Positions 8,034 through 16,857 of a stretch of 64,000 nucleotides of DNA are shown piece after piece; within the stretch, counting starts at the first letter, position 1; the number at the start of each line of letters is the position of its first letter. Position numbers and translations under genes: made by a program. Under the pieces are notes generated by a model. That model was given only the letters and a program-made list of their open reading frames with translations. It was not told where the DNA came from and searched no databases. Location: NCBI RefSeq assembly GCF_001577775.1, contig NZ_CP010835.1, positions 992,001-1,056,000 of the forward strand. The letters run 5' to 3'. Source of the DNA: Pyrococcus kukulkanii. Its GTDB lineage: Archaea > Methanobacteriota_B > Thermococci > Thermococcales > Thermococcaceae.

Positions 8034-10766
8034 TCATGAAGGAACAAAAAGAACTATTGGAGTTTGAGGAAATACCATGATAAGGTATTCTTTTTCAACC
8101 TTGTTATTGCTTATAGTCAAAGAGACTTCGTTTTCAGCTTTTACACTGGCAGTCACTTTAATCTTGTGTAATCCTATTCTTGAGGTTAATAAAGATGGTC
8201 CCAGGATTATGGTCTCATATTTAACTTCTCCTGGGGATAATGTCTCTAATGCTCTAGAAACCTCTAAGACCTTTTCAGTATTATTGAGAGTAAGAACTAT
8301 ATCTACTGTCACGTTCTTTGCTTCTACATTTCCATAATTTATAACTTTCACAGTTAATATAGCTCCTTGGGCGTGGACTTTTATACTGACATCCGGACTG
8401 TTCAATCTACTCTTGTATGTTGCCCACCTAAAGTATATGATTCCTTTTCCGGGTTCAAGCGTTATCTCCCCACTCTTTCTAGAGACAAAATACACCGCGT
8501 TGAATAGTAACCTATAGTTGTACCTGCTATCTAGAATACTATTTAGTGCATACTCTGTATCTCCACTTGTTAATTCTGGGTGGAAACTGAATAAGAGTAT
8601 TTTTCCTTCACCATATTTTGAGAATATCACTGCAGGCGCATTTTTCATAATGCTATCTACATATGTTTTATTAAAGTCTCCCCATCCATAGCTAAAGGCT
8701 CCTTCTGTATCCTCTGTTGATATATATTTAACAAGCTCAACGTAGGGAGCAACATCCAATCCAAGTGTTGTATTAGCTTTTAGATCATAGGGTTCAAATA
8801 CTGGGCCATTCCAGTATATAGCTCTGAAACTATCTTTAAATCCAAAAGTTACTGGATTGCTCTGGTTTATTACTTTAACATTTACAATTCCTACTCCCAA
8901 CCACCACTTTGGCCAGTTTTTAAGTCTTGCATCAACAAGTTGTATTTCAGACGTTGGTTCATTATATCCTTTTATTACAGCGTACCCTCCAGCACAAATA
9001 CCTATCAAGCCTCCCCCACCGGCAATGAACTCGGAAACTTTTACTGATCCTTCTTTTCCTAGTAATTTAGCTTCCCAAGTTCCACTCCCGGGGGGTAGTA
9101 CTAGGATATCATATTTTTTCAATTCTCCCTCTTTTATTTTTTCTGCTGGGATAATGTCGTACTGGAATCCAAGTTCTTTTAATACTTCATGTATGGTGTA
9201 CTCTGATCCAACATCTAATATTGCAATTTTTGGAGGAATTAAAGGAATTACCTGTATCTTGGGGAGTTTGTTGATCTCAATGGTCTTCATAGGTATCTGA
9301 AGGAGAATATTATCTAGTATGGCTTTCTCTCCAACTATTATGAGAGAACCTTTTGGAATAGTTGTTCCATTTATATCCAGGATTTCAAGAGTCATGTACC
9401 CTTCAATGTTCCTCTTATATAACTCTTTGTTAATTATAGTGAGGGTGTCTATTACCTTTTCAGCGATATTTGGATCTGAAGGTATGTCATCAGGAAGAGG
9501 TATTATCACAGCTTTTTTATCACCAAGTTCAGAGAATACATATCTTTCCTCGTTGAGAATGTCTTCCCAAGATACACTATATGTTTGAACGCCGACTAAG
9601 GGCACGCTTACATTTCCTGCTGCATTTATTACATGGCTCTTAACAATCCCTACCCACTTAACTGGTTCCCCATAGTCCCTGTAGTAGGCCATAGGAATTA
9701 GCCAATCTACCCCTAACTTCACAAAATCGGACCATACTTGGCCATAGTGCAATAGTTGGAATTCCTTTGGATAAAGAATGTTATCCCTTGTCAGGTCTGG
9801 CATCAATGCGGCAGAGACTATTGGGACTTTATTATTCCAAGTCTTCAGTGAGTGAACAAATTTTGTAATATTCCCTACATATGAGTCGACATCTTTTCTC
9901 CTAAGCTCAAACCACTTTACTATGTCCGGATCTCTTTTCAGGTATAACTTGAAGATGTAATAGGGGTCCCTTGGACCGGCAACACTCCCATTTTGCAATG
10001 GAACATCATCATAAAATGTGTGTCTAACGGCAAATATTACCTTTGTAACATTAATCCCATATTCCTGAGCTCTTTTTATATCAGCTGGGGAAAAACTGTA
10101 TACCATATGTGGATATCTTATATAGTCTAGATGTATTCCATCGAATCCCATGGAGATTAATTCCTTTGATATTTGCTCGAGGACTTTTAGGTATTCCTTA
10201 TTCGCTAATCTTACCCTGCCGGGGATTGGAGTCGGCTTCCAGTTATACTTTGCTTTTCCAACATGCCATATTGGATCTATTTTACCAAAGAAGTCTTTAT
10301 CATAATGGACAATTATCCAGGCATGTACCCTAATTCCATTCTTGTGAGCCTCCTTCAGGAGAGGGATGAGAATATTAGTATCATTGTATGGATAGCTCGG
10401 ATATGTTCTTTCTGGATAGGCCTTACTTGGGTATATTAGGTATCCTGTAGTTAATTTAACTTCTAAGAATATATCCGTTATACCAGCATTCTTTAATTCT
10501 TGGATAAGTTGTTTTGCAGCCATATTTAGTGCTTTTTCTCTTATCTCCTTTGGAATATTTGGGTATACTGTAACATTAAAAGGATCCCTGTATCCAAAGC
10601 TTTCAAGGGCTCTTTCATAATATCCTCTATAGGTACTGGGCCACATCCATACTCCGACTATCTTCTCTTCATTACCTTTATTCTCTGCTAACACATAGTG
10701 TGGCTGAAGTATTGAAAGGCCAAATATTAAGACTATTAATACTCCCAATACTTTTCTTGTGCTCAT
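8034..10766 (-). CDS. Secreted GHL10 (DUF187) glycoside hydrolase-like protein with amidotransferase-like domain
   Basis: The start ATG 10766 (910 aa) is chosen because GAGGTG lies 9 bases upstream and MSTRKVLGVLIVLIFGLS begins a signal peptide. Residues about 40-400 form a GHL10/DUF187 TIM barrel with GFDGIHLDYIRYP. This family includes E. coli DigH (YddW), which cuts denuded peptidoglycan glycan strands. Residues about 510-780 resemble a class I amidotransferase / BPL-N fold, with a nucleophile elbow LIGICAGGYAVIKG and a later LFSFHPELTSGD carrying a His. The C-terminal 120 residues are a beta-rich CARDB/Ig-like domain. It is likely extracellular and makes the oligosaccharides taken up by the importer. 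The exact linkage cut is unknown. Confidence 0.85.
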   Translation of the reverse strand: MSTRKVLGVLIVLIFGLSILQPHYVLAENKGNEEKIVGVWMWPSTYRGYYERALESFGYRDPFNVTVYPNIPKEIREKALNMAAKQLIQELKNAGITDIFLEVKLTTGYLIYPSKAYPERTYPSYPYNDTNILIPLLKEAHKNGIRVHAWIIVHYDKDFFGKIDPIWHVGKAKYNWKPTPIPGRVRLANKEYLKVLEQISKELISMGFDGIHLDYIRYPHMVYSFSPADIKRAQEYGINVTKVIFAVRHTFYDDVPLQNGSVAGPRDPYYIFKLYLKRDPDIVKWFELRRKDVDSYVGNITKFVHSLKTWNNKVPIVSAALMPDLTRDNILYPKEFQLLHYGQVWSDFVKLGVDWLIPMAYYRDYGEPVKWVGIVKSHVINAAGNVSVPLVGVQTYSVSWEDILNEERYVFSELGDKKAVIIPLPDDIPSDPNIAEKVIDTLTIINKELYKRNIEGYMTLEILDINGTTIPKGSLIIVGEKAILDNILLQIPMKTIEINKLPKIQVIPLIPPKIAILDVGSEYTIHEVLKELGFQYDIIPAEKIKEGELKKYDILVLPPGSGTWEAKLLGKEGSVKVSEFIAGGGGLIGICAGGYAVIKGYNEPTSEIQLVDARLKNWPKWWLGVGIVNVKVINQSNPVTFGFKDSFRAIYWNGPVFEPYDLKANTTLGLDVAPYVELVKYISTEDTEGAFSYGWGDFNKTYVDSIMKNAPAVIFSKYGEGKILLFSFHPELTSGDTEYALNSILDSRYNYRLLFNAVYFVSRKSGEITLEPGKGIIYFRWATYKSRLNSPDVSIKVHAQGAILTVKVINYGNVEAKNVTVDIVLTLNNTEKVLEVSRALETLSPGEVKYETIILGPSLLTSRIGLHKIKVTASVKAENEVSLTISNNKVEKEYLIMVFPQTPIVLFVPS

Positions 10767-10833
10767 GCTACTACACCTCATCATCCTTAATGTTTAAAAA
10801 ATAATAAACTTTTCGATTAATTTTGTCATGATA

Positions 10834-10847
10834 ACACTAATTAGTGT
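10834..10847. promoter_or_regulatory. 14-bp perfect palindrome upstream of the GHL10 promoter
   Basis: ACACTAATTAGTGT is a perfect inverted repeat. It lies about 25 bases upstream of the minus-strand TATA-like GTTTATTAT (10802-10811) of the GHL10 gene and just after the end of the ceramidase-family gene. The position upstream of TATA would suit an activator. I did not find a clear second copy in the island. Confidence 0.4.
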
Positions 10848-10871
10848 GAAATATGTTTATAATTAAGACAA

Positions 10872-12146
10872 TCATTCAAAAATGAAATTGAGGATCTCCT
10901 CTCTGAATTTAGTGTATTCAGAAGGATCGATAATGGAGTTATATACTTCATAAGTATCAAGCTGAGTTCCAGGGTATGGGAAGTATCCAAAATAGCCATT
11001 TGAATATCCAATGACCATAGTATATTCATAAGGTGAATTTCTCTTAATTTCTAACTGATACTCTACAAAAGGCTCCCCTGGAATAAATACTGCAAGAAGT
11101 TTGTTACCTATAACTAATTTTGCAATTTTTATTTTTATTTTCCGAATCCTCTTTAGTTTATTTATCCTCTTTTTTAAAATTCTTAATCCTAGGTAGTTAC
11201 TTTCAAGTATCCTAATTTTTGGTGAAGAACGTTTCTCTGCTTTTAGCCTTTTTAATTTTCCATAAATTTCCTTCTCCTTCTCTTCGAGTTCATCAAGTTC
11301 CTCTTTTTTAATTCTTCTAGCCTTTAATTTTATTGTCTTCCAATCGATAATAATATCTTCTTTAAGTTTAGTAGTTATTGAAAGCCCTTTTGTAAATTGG
11401 GAATAAAATAATGTTGCAAGCCTCTTAACTTCTTCGTAACTTTGGGATCTCCTAGTAAACCTAGTGCTAACATTTCCAGCAGCTCCATTGAGATACAGGG
11501 CTACGTTAAAATTGAGAGAATTCTCGAGCATAGAGGAAATCATTCCTGCAAGATCTCCAGAAAATTTTTTATTCGTTGCGGGTAGGACTGTTGGATGACA
11601 GGAGTAATTTATGACTAAAAAACAGTTTTTTGACGCTAAGAACGTACATTCTGTATCAATGGGTCCTTCTTTGTGTATTCTATTACTCGCAATCCCATGA
11701 ATAGGAACTTTGCCTGCAAGTACACCCTCAACTTCTTTTACCTCAATATTTTCCATAGCCCTAAGTATAGACTTAATTAAGGATTCTCTATATTCCCTGA
11801 TTAGTTTTACGTCTTCAGGCCCTAATTCTATGCTATTCCAAAAATGGATCGAAATTTCAGGACCTGAATGAGTATGGGTTGCAGTGACAATTATATTATC
11901 TTTGTTTATTCCAATATTATCCGAGATCTTAGCGACGATTTCTTGATATAACTCATTATCAACCCTGATAAGATCCAGAGATATTATAACAATTGGATCT
12001 TCTAAGTTAGAATTAAGGGTAAGAATCCTAGCATAAAGGGGATCCAATATTCCTTCACTTTTACCTACTCTAAGGGCATATCCAGCCATAGGCATTGGAA
12101 TGTTTGGAGTTATCTCTATTTTATTTATTCCAGCTAAAATGCTCAT
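10872..12146 (-). CDS. Neutral/alkaline ceramidase-family amidohydrolase, cytosolic
   Basis: This 424-residue protein belongs to the neutral/alkaline non-lysosomal ceramidase N-terminal family (PF04734), Zn enzymes that hydrolyse N-acyl amide bonds. Recognisable are the opening INKIEITPNIPMPMAGY, the Zn site ATHTHSGPE, the NYSCHPTVLP His motif, GDLAGM and LNGAAGNVS. It has no signal peptide and lacks the long C-terminal half of secreted ceramidases, so a lipid substrate is unlikely. In this locus it could deacylate an amino sugar or split an amide-linked substituent; this is inference. ATG 12146 has AGGTGG seven bases upstream; a GTG four codons earlier is less likely. Confidence 0.8.
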   Translation of the reverse strand: MSILAGINKIEITPNIPMPMAGYALRVGKSEGILDPLYARILTLNSNLEDPIVIISLDLIRVDNELYQEIVAKISDNIGINKDNIIVTATHTHSGPEISIHFWNSIELGPEDVKLIREYRESLIKSILRAMENIEVKEVEGVLAGKVPIHGIASNRIHKEGPIDTECTFLASKNCFLVINYSCHPTVLPATNKKFSGDLAGMISSMLENSLNFNVALYLNGAAGNVSTRFTRRSQSYEEVKRLATLFYSQFTKGLSITTKLKEDIIIDWKTIKLKARRIKKEELDELEEKEKEIYGKLKRLKAEKRSSPKIRILESNYLGLRILKKRINKLKRIRKIKIKIAKLVIGNKLLAVFIPGEPFVEYQLEIKRNSPYEYTMVIGYSNGYFGYFPYPGTQLDTYEVYNSIIDPSEYTKFREEILNFIFE

Positions 12147-12189
12147 ATTATCAACCACCTAGTTAAATTATGTTCATCATCCTGTAAAT

Positions 12190-12210
12190 ACCTTTAAATT
12201 TTTAAATCTT
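12190..12210 (+). promoter_or_regulatory. TATA region of the M14-GNAT-SIS-NagA operon
   Basis: The A/T stretch CTTTAAATTTTTAAAT (about 12192-12207) is placed about 25 bases before 12228. It lies in the 80-base divergent gap shared with the ceramidase-family gene, so both units may be co-regulated. Confidence 0.45.
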
Positions 12211-12227
12211 AATGCTAAAGATTTGAT

Positions 12228-13415
12228 ATGGTGGGGGAAATGGCAAATCCCTTGTTCCACATGATTTCATATGAAGACGTTGAAAAGATTGTAAGGGCTT
12301 CGGGATGGGAATATAAAGTTGTTGGAAAAACCCTTCTAGGTAGAGATATATTCCATATAAAGGTTGGAAATGGGAATGTAAGAATCCTAATAGTTGCTGG
12401 TATTCATGGAACTGAGCCTGCTCCTGTAAATGCCTCCCTGCTGTTATTAAAATTATTAAAAGAAGAATATCCAATGAATTACAATTTTAAAACTCTCGAA
12501 AATGTTGAACTTCACATAATCCCATTAGCAAATCCAGATGGCTTTCAAAGGAATTATGAGTTGTTTAAAGCTAAAGATTTCACTCCCCATTGGAGCCATG
12601 TATGGGAAGAAGCAAGAAGAAATGCAAACGGTGAAGACTTAAATAGAGATTTTATGTATCTGCGTCAGCCCGAAACAAGAGCTATTCATGATGTTTTTAA
12701 TAAGGTTGATCCTCACCTTGTTTTAGACCTCCATGAGTTTTATGCAAAGGGAGGTTGTCCTCCCAAATGGGCAGATGAAACAGAAGGATTTCTCTCAACA
12801 ATTACGGACACGCCCTATAACTGGGTAAACGAGAGTATTAGGATTATCTCAGAAAAAATTGCAAAAGAGATAGGAAGAGCGTTGCCGTGGAAACCAAAAA
12901 TGAGGCACTTTATGGCTGAGGCTCAGGAGTTTCCTGTGGTTCCCAACAATGTTCTAGGCACCCATTTCCCATTTGAAGGGGCAGCTAAGGTACTAATAGA
13001 GACCTGGGGGGTAGGCTTGGCAAATTATTTAATGACAGATAGAGTTTCAGTTCATCTCCATGCAATTCTTACAGCAATCGAATTTGCGGAGAAAAATCCA
13101 GAGAAATTCATCAAAATGAAAGAGGACTGGGAAAAAGAAGAGATTAAAGCATGTAGGGAGTACCAGGGATTCATAATTAGGGGAAATAAAGAGGAGTTAA
13201 ATAAAGTGGAAAACTTATTAACCCTACACGGAATTGAAATGACAAGAAAAGAGAAGGATCTTATCTTTGTCCCTATGCCCCAAAAACGGGGAAAGATTAG
13301 CATACTTCTTCTTGATAGGTATCATTGGTATAATCAAGAGTTAGAAAAAAGGAGGAGAGGGCCGTTTACAATTGACAAAATCTTCGACGTTAGCATTGAA
13401 GTTTCTAAAGGGTGA
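12228..13415 (+). CDS. M14-family zinc carboxypeptidase, intracellular
   Basis: This 395-residue protein is an M14 metallocarboxypeptidase. It shows the Zn motif GIHGTEPA (HxxE), the substrate-binding region with LANPDGF and GEDLNRDF, the third Zn ligand in VLDLHEF, and the catalytic Glu in LIETWG. There is no signal peptide, so it acts inside the cell on imported material. M14 enzymes include peptidoglycan stem-peptide hydrolases as well as general carboxypeptidases. The extra 100 C-terminal residues have no recognisable domain. Start ATG 12228 fits the TATA distance; ATG 12240, after GGTGGGGG, is an equally good alternative. It is the first gene of the plus-strand operon. Confidence 0.87.
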   Translation: MVGEMANPLFHMISYEDVEKIVRASGWEYKVVGKTLLGRDIFHIKVGNGNVRILIVAGIHGTEPAPVNASLLLLKLLKEEYPMNYNFKTLENVELHIIPLANPDGFQRNYELFKAKDFTPHWSHVWEEARRNANGEDLNRDFMYLRQPETRAIHDVFNKVDPHLVLDLHEFYAKGGCPPKWADETEGFLSTITDTPYNWVNESIRIISEKIAKEIGRALPWKPKMRHFMAEAQEFPVVPNNVLGTHFPFEGAAKVLIETWGVGLANYLMTDRVSVHLHAILTAIEFAEKNPEKFIKMKEDWEKEEIKACREYQGFIIRGNKEELNKVENLLTLHGIEMTRKEKDLIFVPMPQKRGKISILLLDRYHWYNQELEKRRRGPFTIDKIFDVSIEVSKG

Positions 13416-13421
13416 TATGGA

Positions 13422-14351
13422 ATGATAGTTAGAGGAGATGAAATTGAAATACAGGATATTGTTAGTTTCATGAATAGTTGCTTTAGAACATATAGAGAAT
13501 GGAACTTGACTGTAGAAAAGTTTAAGGTGTGGTTAGAGAGTGATGAAGGTATAAAACAGGAAAATATGTTCTTTTACTTATGTGATAACAAAATAGCAGG
13601 AATGATTCAAATTGTAGAAAGATTTGTTAAGATTGGAGATTCATTTAAATCATGTGCAGGAATTGCAAATGTATGTACAAAGCAAGAATTCAGAGGTAGA
13701 GGAATTGCAAAAAAATTATTAGAAGAGGTTCTTAACTACGCTAAGGAAAATTATGAGATATGCGCTCTATTAGCAGGATATGGAGAATTAGCCCATGCAA
13801 TATATAGGAAATATGGATTTAAGGATTCTTACTTCACAGAATATGGGATAATGCTGAGGGATGACTTAAATAGTACAAGTATTGAGTGCCCATACATTAG
13901 GAAGGCAAATGAAAAAGATGTGAAGGGGATTGTCAATCTCTATAATAATTACATTTTACTAACCGGCTTATCAGGGGTAATTAAAAGAAATGAAAGGTAT
14001 ATCTTAGAGAAATTCATTAAAAGAACATTCTGGCACACATTCTTTTATTCCCCAGAACAAGGAAACGTTATAGTTTTTGATGATGGAAAACTCCAAGGAT
14101 ATGCTTCCACTTTAGAGGGCCCAAGGATTGGAACTGTGATAGTCAGAGAAATAGTTGGGAAGGATAGGGACATTGTTAGGGACATGCTTGGATATATATT
14201 TGAAAAATATAATGCAAAAAGCCTTACTATTTATGCCCCTCCTCAAGAGCTAAAATTGTTGAATCTAGAAACATTCCGTGTTCCTGAAAGTTACATGTTT
14301 AAGGATTTTCATGTTAAAAATGCGTATATATTTTATTCTGATAGGTGGTAA
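13422..14351 (+). CDS. GNAT acetyltransferase, probably tandem-domain
   Basis: Residues about 1-145 form a GNAT domain with the acetyl-CoA loop CTKQEFRGRGIAKKLLEEV and the C-terminal strand AIYRKYGF. The second half (about 150-309) starts IRKANEKDVKGIVNLYNNY and looks like a degenerate second GNAT domain. The overall layout resembles Eis-type or mycothiol-synthase-type tandem proteins. The gene follows the M14 peptidase by 6 bases and ends just before the SIS gene, whose AGGTGG site overlaps its last codons. N-acetylation of an amino sugar or of a released amino group would fit, but the acceptor is not known. Confidence 0.8.
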   Translation: MIVRGDEIEIQDIVSFMNSCFRTYREWNLTVEKFKVWLESDEGIKQENMFFYLCDNKIAGMIQIVERFVKIGDSFKSCAGIANVCTKQEFRGRGIAKKLLEEVLNYAKENYEICALLAGYGELAHAIYRKYGFKDSYFTEYGIMLRDDLNSTSIECPYIRKANEKDVKGIVNLYNNYILLTGLSGVIKRNERYILEKFIKRTFWHTFFYSPEQGNVIVFDDGKLQGYASTLEGPRIGTVIVREIVGKDRDIVRDMLGYIFEKYNAKSLTIYAPPQELKLLNLETFRVPESYMFKDFHVKNAYIFYSDRW

Positions 14352-14353
14352 AA

Positions 14354-15085
14354 ATGATGGAGGAATACTACACGAAGGTTAGAAACCTTCTCGAAAAAAT
14401 TCTTATAGAAGAGAAGCAGGCTATTGAAGAAGCTGCAGACCTTATTGTAGCCAGTATCAAAGAAGGAGGGATACTCCATGTAATAGGTGCTGGGCACTCT
14501 GCAATGGCTGGGGAAGAATTATTTTACCGAGCAGGAGGTTTGGCCAGTGTTAACCCTATATTGGACAGTGATATAAATATATCCCATGGTGCCCAAAAAT
14601 CAACAGCTATGGAAAAAATTCCTGGATATGCAAGAGTTCTACTGGAATCAGCAGGCATAAGGGAGAATGATGCTCTTTTAGTTGTTTCAACATCTGGAGT
14701 AAATCAATTTCCAGTGGAAGCTGCCATGGTTGGAAAAGAGAAAAAATTAAAGACGATCGGAATTACTTCAGTGTCTTATTCTAAGACCCTAGAGCCCAAG
14801 AATGAGTACGGAAAGAGACTTTTCGAGGTCGTAGATGTTGTAATAGATAATAAAGTTCCTCCTGGAGATGCAGTAATAAAAATTGGTGATTTAACGACAA
14901 AAGTAGCTCCTGTTTCTACAATAACGAACTGTTTTATCGTTAATTCCTTAGTTATAAAAGTTGTAGAAAAGCTACTAAATGAAAATATAACTCCCCCCAT
15001 ATGGATTAGTGCTCATTTACCTGAGGCAAAATTGCATAATAGTCGTCTTTTTAAGGAATATAGAGAAAGAATAAAACTATTATGA
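14354..15085 (+). CDS. SIS-domain phosphosugar-binding protein, COG4821/UPF0309 type
   Basis: This 243-residue single SIS-domain protein has the motif ILHVIGAGHSAMAGEELFYR (about 40-60), then LLVVSTSGVNQFPVEAA, the sugar-phosphate site of this family. It differs clearly from the GlmS-like SIS protein at 6938. COG4821 proteins are frequently encoded next to nagA, and their reactions are poorly characterised. MurQ etherases have a related SIS fold, so lactyl-ether cleavage is one possibility, but no MurQ-specific region is visible. The start ATG 14354 is chosen because AGGTGG lies six bases upstream; an earlier GTG overlaps that site. It is coupled to the GNAT gene and followed 13 bases later by nagA. 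Confidence 0.85.
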   Translation: MMEEYYTKVRNLLEKILIEEKQAIEEAADLIVASIKEGGILHVIGAGHSAMAGEELFYRAGGLASVNPILDSDINISHGAQKSTAMEKIPGYARVLLESAGIRENDALLVVSTSGVNQFPVEAAMVGKEKKLKTIGITSVSYSKTLEPKNEYGKRLFEVVDVVIDNKVPPGDAVIKIGDLTTKVAPVSTITNCFIVNSLVIKVVEKLLNENITPPIWISAHLPEAKLHNSRLFKEYRERIKLL

Positions 15086-15098
15086 GGAGGAAAGCAAA

Positions 15099-16247
15099 AT
15101 GGAATTGATTTTAACAAATGCGAAAATATATACCCCTACAGAGATCATCGAGCCGGGAACAATTGTTATTGAAGATGGCATTATCAAGCAAATAATGAAG
15201 GGAAAAGTAAAGGATGGCATTGATTTAGAGGGGAAAATAGTGGCTCCTGGGTTTATAGATACCCACATACATGGATGTTACGGCTTTGACGCAAATGATG
15301 GGGAAAGTTCAAGATTTCAAATGATGGGCAAAATGCTAGTAAGGCATGGTGTTACAAGTTTTATTCCTACAACTGTCACAGATTCTCATGAAAATCTTCT
15401 CAGGATTTCAAGAGAAGTAGGTAAAATTATTGAGAAGTATAAAGAAGATAAAGGGGCCAGGATTTTAGGATTGCACCTAGAAGGTCCTTATATTAACCCG
15501 AAAAAGAAAGGAGCTCAAAATCCTGGATATATAAGAAAGCCTGATTTTGGAGAGTTTATGGAATATTGGAAAGCTTCAAATGGGAGTATAAGAGAAATTA
15601 CAATAGCACCAGAGGTTGAAGGAGCCATAGAGTTCATAGAAAATGTTACAAGACTTGGAGTTATCGTTCAATTAGGTCATACAGACGCCACATATGAAGA
15701 AGCAAAAAGGGCTATAATAGCGGGAGCAACTAAGGCAACCCATTTATTCAACGCGATGAGAGGTATTCACCATAGAGAGGTTGGTGTAGTAGGTGCATGC
15801 CTTGAGAGTGAGAGTGTATATCTTGAAATGATATGTGACTTAATTCATCTCTCCCCTCAAATAATTAAACTTGTATATAAATTAGTAGGACCATATAGAA
15901 TAGCTCTGGTTACTGATGCCATCAGTGCTACAGGTTTACCAGATGGCAGGTACACATTAGGGGGATTAGATGTTATTGTTCAAGGAGGTATATGTAGACT
16001 ATTAGATGGCACTTTGGCAGGAAGCACGTTAACTATGGACAAAGCGATAAAGAACTTAGTTAGTATAGGCATTCCTCTTCGAGACGCATTAATAATGGCT
16101 TCTTATGTTCCAGCTAAGGCCATTGGAGAACGTGACATAGGGATTTTAAGACCAGGATGTAAGGCAGATTTTGTTGTTTTAGATGATAACCTTATCGTGG
16201 TGCAGACATATATAAACGGGAGATTAGTGTTTGAGAGGAATACTTAA
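15099..16247 (+). CDS. nagA: N-acetylglucosamine-6-phosphate deacetylase
   Basis: This amidohydrolase-superfamily enzyme removes acetate from GlcNAc-6-phosphate to give GlcN-6-phosphate. The motifs are complete: DTHIHGCYGFD, LEGPYINPKKKGAQ (metal Glu), LGHTDATYEEA, THLFNAMRGIHHREVG, the catalytic Asp in VTDAISATGLPDG and LAGSTLTMD. The length of 382 residues is standard. A GAGGAGG site lies 8 bases before ATG 15099. It is the last gene of the plus-strand operon and ends one base before the convergent Lrp-like gene. With the kinase upstream and the GlmS-like SIS protein downstream it gives a full GlcNAc to fructose 6-phosphate route. Confidence 0.95.
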   Translation: MELILTNAKIYTPTEIIEPGTIVIEDGIIKQIMKGKVKDGIDLEGKIVAPGFIDTHIHGCYGFDANDGESSRFQMMGKMLVRHGVTSFIPTTVTDSHENLLRISREVGKIIEKYKEDKGARILGLHLEGPYINPKKKGAQNPGYIRKPDFGEFMEYWKASNGSIREITIAPEVEGAIEFIENVTRLGVIVQLGHTDATYEEAKRAIIAGATKATHLFNAMRGIHHREVGVVGACLESESVYLEMICDLIHLSPQIIKLVYKLVGPYRIALVTDAISATGLPDGRYTLGGLDVIVQGGICRLLDGTLAGSTLTMDKAIKNLVSIGIPLRDALIMASYVPAKAIGERDIGILRPGCKADFVVLDDNLIVVQTYINGRLVFERNT

Positions 16248-16248
16248 G

Positions 16249-16785
16249 TTATTCCCTTTCATTTTCTTGCTCAATTAATTCTGAAAATAACTTTGGAGTA
16301 TGTATGTTTGCAAGTATGGTGTAATGGTCAACAACATCACTCTCTAACATGAATTCTTCAATCTTTTCCTTTAAAGTTTTGAAGTCCTTCTCGAAAAACC
16401 TAAATAAGAAGTCATATTCCCCTATGTATTCACTAATTTCATATATTCTAGGCTCTTCCAAGGCTTTGTTAATGAAATCTCTCACTGCTTCAGCAGAACA
16501 TCCAGGTTTCAGTTTAATGAGAACATCTGCAGACGCTAGTTTTAGTTTGTCAAATCTAAGAAATCCTCTAACTTTAATTATTCCTTTCTCTTCAAGTGCT
16601 ATTCTTCTCCTTCTGGCAGTGGGAATAGACACATTGGCTATTTTTGCTAGATCTGTGTCAGACACCCTTCCATCGTCCCTTAGAGCGAGCCAAATTAAAA
16701 TATCAATATCATCAAGATAATCTTTTAATATCTCTTTAAAGAATTCTAATTCCCTCTTATATTTAGCCTCGTCTTTAGTTATCAA
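16249..16785 (-). CDS. Lrp/AsnC-family transcription regulator
   Basis: This 178-residue protein has an N-terminal winged helix (about 20-70: DIDILIWLALRDDGRVS, then DTDLAKIANVSIPTARRR) and a C-terminal RAM-like ligand domain. The start is TTG 16785, eight bases after a strong AGGAGGTG; no ATG upstream fits. It is the last gene of the minus-strand unit with the oxidoreductase, 72 bases after it, and probably also has its own promoter, since an A/T-rich TATA-like stretch lies near 16840-16850. It is the only regulator in the island and therefore the probable local sensor of the substrate or an intermediate. Confidence 0.85.
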   Translation of the reverse strand: MITKDEAKYKRELEFFKEILKDYLDDIDILIWLALRDDGRVSDTDLAKIANVSIPTARRRRIALEEKGIIKVRGFLRFDKLKLASADVLIKLKPGCSAEAVRDFINKALEEPRIYEISEYIGEYDFLFRFFEKDFKTLKEKIEEFMLESDVVDHYTILANIHTPKLFSELIEQENERE

Positions 16786-16857
16786 AATTTTTCACCTCCT
16801 TGGGTATTCCTCTCCATACTAGAATTATTGAGCTTAAAAAATTTAAATAAAAATGCC

